Assembly: GCA_019241095.1 (NCBI GenBank)
Contig: JAFAXJ010000565.1
Span: forward strand, 1 to 6,443
Reading direction: 5' to 3'
DNA: 6,443 bases
DNA from: Verrucomicrobiota bacterium
GTDB lineage: Bacteria > Verrucomicrobiota > Verrucomicrobiia > Chthoniobacterales > JAFAMB01
Positions 5,148-6,443 of the stretch are shown here, in pieces. Below the pieces are notes generated by a model. It was not told the DNA's origin. It made no database searches and worked only from the letters and a program-made list of their open reading frames with translations. Each line of letters opens with the position of its first letter. Position 1 is the stretch's first letter. Position numbers and translations under genes: made by a program.

Positions 5148-6443
5148 ATGACTGAGCATGCGAGTAAGCTGCGTAGCCAAGAGTGGTTTGGCAGGAAGGG
5201 CCATCAAGGCTTCATCTATCGATCCTGGATGAAGGGCCAGGGGCTGCCTAACGATCTTTTCGAGGGGCGGCCAATAATCGGCATTTGTAACACTTGGTCC
5301 GAGTTGAATCCTTGTAATGCCCATTTCCGAGAAGTTGCATCCTATGTGAAGCGGGGTGTATGGGAATGTGGCGGAGTTCCGTTTGAGTTCCCGGTGATGT
5401 CTCTGGGTGAGTCGAACATGCGACCCACAGCCATGATGTTCAGAAACCTGGCCGCCATGGACGTTGAAGAGACAATCAGAGCGAACCCAGTCGATGGAGT
5501 GGTACTTTTGTGTGGTTGCGATAAGACAACCCCTGCGCTGTTAATGGGTGCAGCAAGTTGTAACTTGCCGGCTCTCGTGGTCTCAGGCGGCCCAATGTTG
5601 AAAGGCTGTTTTCGCGGACAACCTATAGGCTCCGGGACCGGAGTTTTTCAAATGTGCGAAGCCGTCCGAGCCGGCACTATGTCAGTAGACGAGCTTGCGG
5701 AAGCGGAGTCCGGCATGAATCGATCCAGGGGTCATTGCATGACAATGGGGACAGCTTCAACAATGGCATGCATGGTAGAAGCTCTTGGAATGGGTTTGCC
5801 GCAAAACGCAGCGATACCCGCGGCCGATTCTCGGCGCAATCTATTGGCCCACCTGGCGGGAAGGCGCATTGTCGAGATGGTGCGACAGGACGTGACCATG
5901 GACCGCATTCTTACCCGTGCGAGTTTTGAGAACGCGATCTTCACTCTTGCCGCAATTGGTGGTTCCACCAATGCGGTGATCCATTTGATCGCTCTTGCGC
6001 GAAGGATCGGTGTGCCGCTTGACTTGGAAGCCTTCGAGCTTGGAACCAAGCTGCCTTGCCTTCTTAATCTGCAACCCTCGGGCAAGTTTTTGATGGAGGA
6101 CTTCTTCGACTCGGGAGGTTTACCTGTGATTTTACGGGAGTTGGCCGAAGGAGGCCTGCTCCACAAAGAAGCCGTCACTGTTAACGGCGCCACCATATGG
6201 GAAAACGTCCAGAAAGCCGAATGTTATAATCGCGAGGTCATTTGCACGCTCACTCAACCGTTTAAGCCGGCGGCTGGAATTGCGGTTCTTCGAGGCAACT
6301 TGGCCCCAAACGGGGCTGTCATTAAGCCTTCTGCGGCAACGGCCTCGCTCTTAACTCACACAGGGCGCGCGTGTGTTTTCGAGGATATTGAGGATCTAAA
6401 TAGGCGTATCGACGACGAGGATCTTGATGTCGACCCAGAGGAC
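5148..6443 (+). CDS. IlvD/EDD-family sugar-acid dehydratase, L-arabinonate dehydratase type (partial, C-terminus off right edge)
   Basis: The first 432 residues of an enzyme expected to be about 575-580 long. The family removes water from an aldonic acid to give a 2-keto-3-deoxy acid, using a [2Fe-2S] cluster and Mg2+. The N-terminus LRSQEWFGRKGHQGFIYRSW is diagnostic of the pentonate/hexonate branch. Cluster ligands C56 (NPCNAH), C124 (GCDKTTPALL) and C197 (GHCMTMGTAST) have the same 68- and 73-residue spacing as Cys59, Cys127 and Cys200 of Rhizobium leguminosarum L-arabinonate dehydratase. E88 and D125 fit Mg ligands, and K126 the carbamylated lysine. GGSTNAVIHL (271-280) and LMEDFF are further family blocks. 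The catalytic Ser region lies beyond the window. ATG at 5148 has no SD but gives the family length. An in-frame ATG at 4971 would add 59 atypical residues. The true substrate (arabinonate, xylonate, fuconate, galactonate) is not determined. The gene is divergent from the KduD-like SDR. Confidence 0.96.
   Translation, partial: MTEHASKLRSQEWFGRKGHQGFIYRSWMKGQGLPNDLFEGRPIIGICNTWSELNPCNAHFREVASYVKRGVWECGGVPFEFPVMSLGESNMRPTAMMFRNLAAMDVEETIRANPVDGVVLLCGCDKTTPALLMGAASCNLPALVVSGGPMLKGCFRGQPIGSGTGVFQMCEAVRAGTMSVDELAEAESGMNRSRGHCMTMGTASTMACMVEALGMGLPQNAAIPAADSRRNLLAHLAGRRIVEMVRQDVTMDRILTRASFENAIFTLAAIGGSTNAVIHLIALARRIGVPLDLEAFELGTKLPCLLNLQPSGKFLMEDFFDSGGLPVILRELAEGGLLHKEAVTVNGATIWENVQKAECYNREVICTLTQPFKPAAGIAVLRGNLAPNGAVIKPSAATASLLTHTGRACVFEDIEDLNRRIDDEDLDVDPED

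Noticed and set aside
5732..6196. Minus-strand 154-codon frame inside the dehydratase
   Set aside because: It is antisense to a strongly conserved coding region with diagnostic motifs, and its Arg/Ser/Pro-rich product is typical of a shadow frame.

Overview
The window looks like bacterial chromosome from a heterotroph with moderate GC content. It is dominated by genes for oxidising, isomerising and dehydrating sugars or sugar acids. Only one of the five complete gene starts has a clear Shine-Dalgarno sequence. That fits lineages with weak SD use, such as some soil Acidobacteriota or Verrucomicrobiota, but this placement is a guess from style and not a phylogenetic result.

Layout. (1) 1-597, minus strand: the N-terminal part of a polytopic membrane protein that runs off the left edge and that I do not recognise. 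(2) 835-1662, minus: a xylose-isomerase-like TIM-barrel protein of the sugar phosphate isomerase/epimerase type. (3) 1663-2022: a 360-base divergent control region. It holds a LacI/GalR-type palindrome inside the spacer of a candidate minus-strand promoter. (4) 2023-3939, plus: a zinc-type medium-chain dehydrogenase followed by a short-chain dehydrogenase, closed by an intrinsic terminator at 3952-3986. (5) 4072-4830, minus: a second classical SDR, convergent with the first. (6) 4831-5147: a second divergent spacer. (7) 5148-6443, plus: an IlvD/EDD-family dehydratase of the L-arabinonate-dehydratase type, cut by the right edge before its C-terminal domain is complete.

How the genes may work together (inference). 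Three dehydrogenases, a TIM-barrel isomerase/epimerase and an aldonate dehydratase form a set expected of a non-phosphorylative or epimerising sugar/sugar-acid pathway. In such a route an alcohol or aldose group is oxidised, the acid is rearranged, and water is removed to give a 2-keto-3-deoxy acid. No lactonase, aldolase, semialdehyde dehydrogenase, transporter or regulator is visible, so the substrate cannot be fixed from this window. The pathway presumably continues to the right.

I found no RNA gene, CRISPR array, insertion sequence or attachment site. The most informative oddities are the dehydrogenase that has lost all the structural-zinc cysteines, the operator/promoter arrangement near 1825-1853, a tiny upstream ORF overlapping the dehydrogenase start by ATGA, and a dehydratase with an unusual number of extra cysteines.
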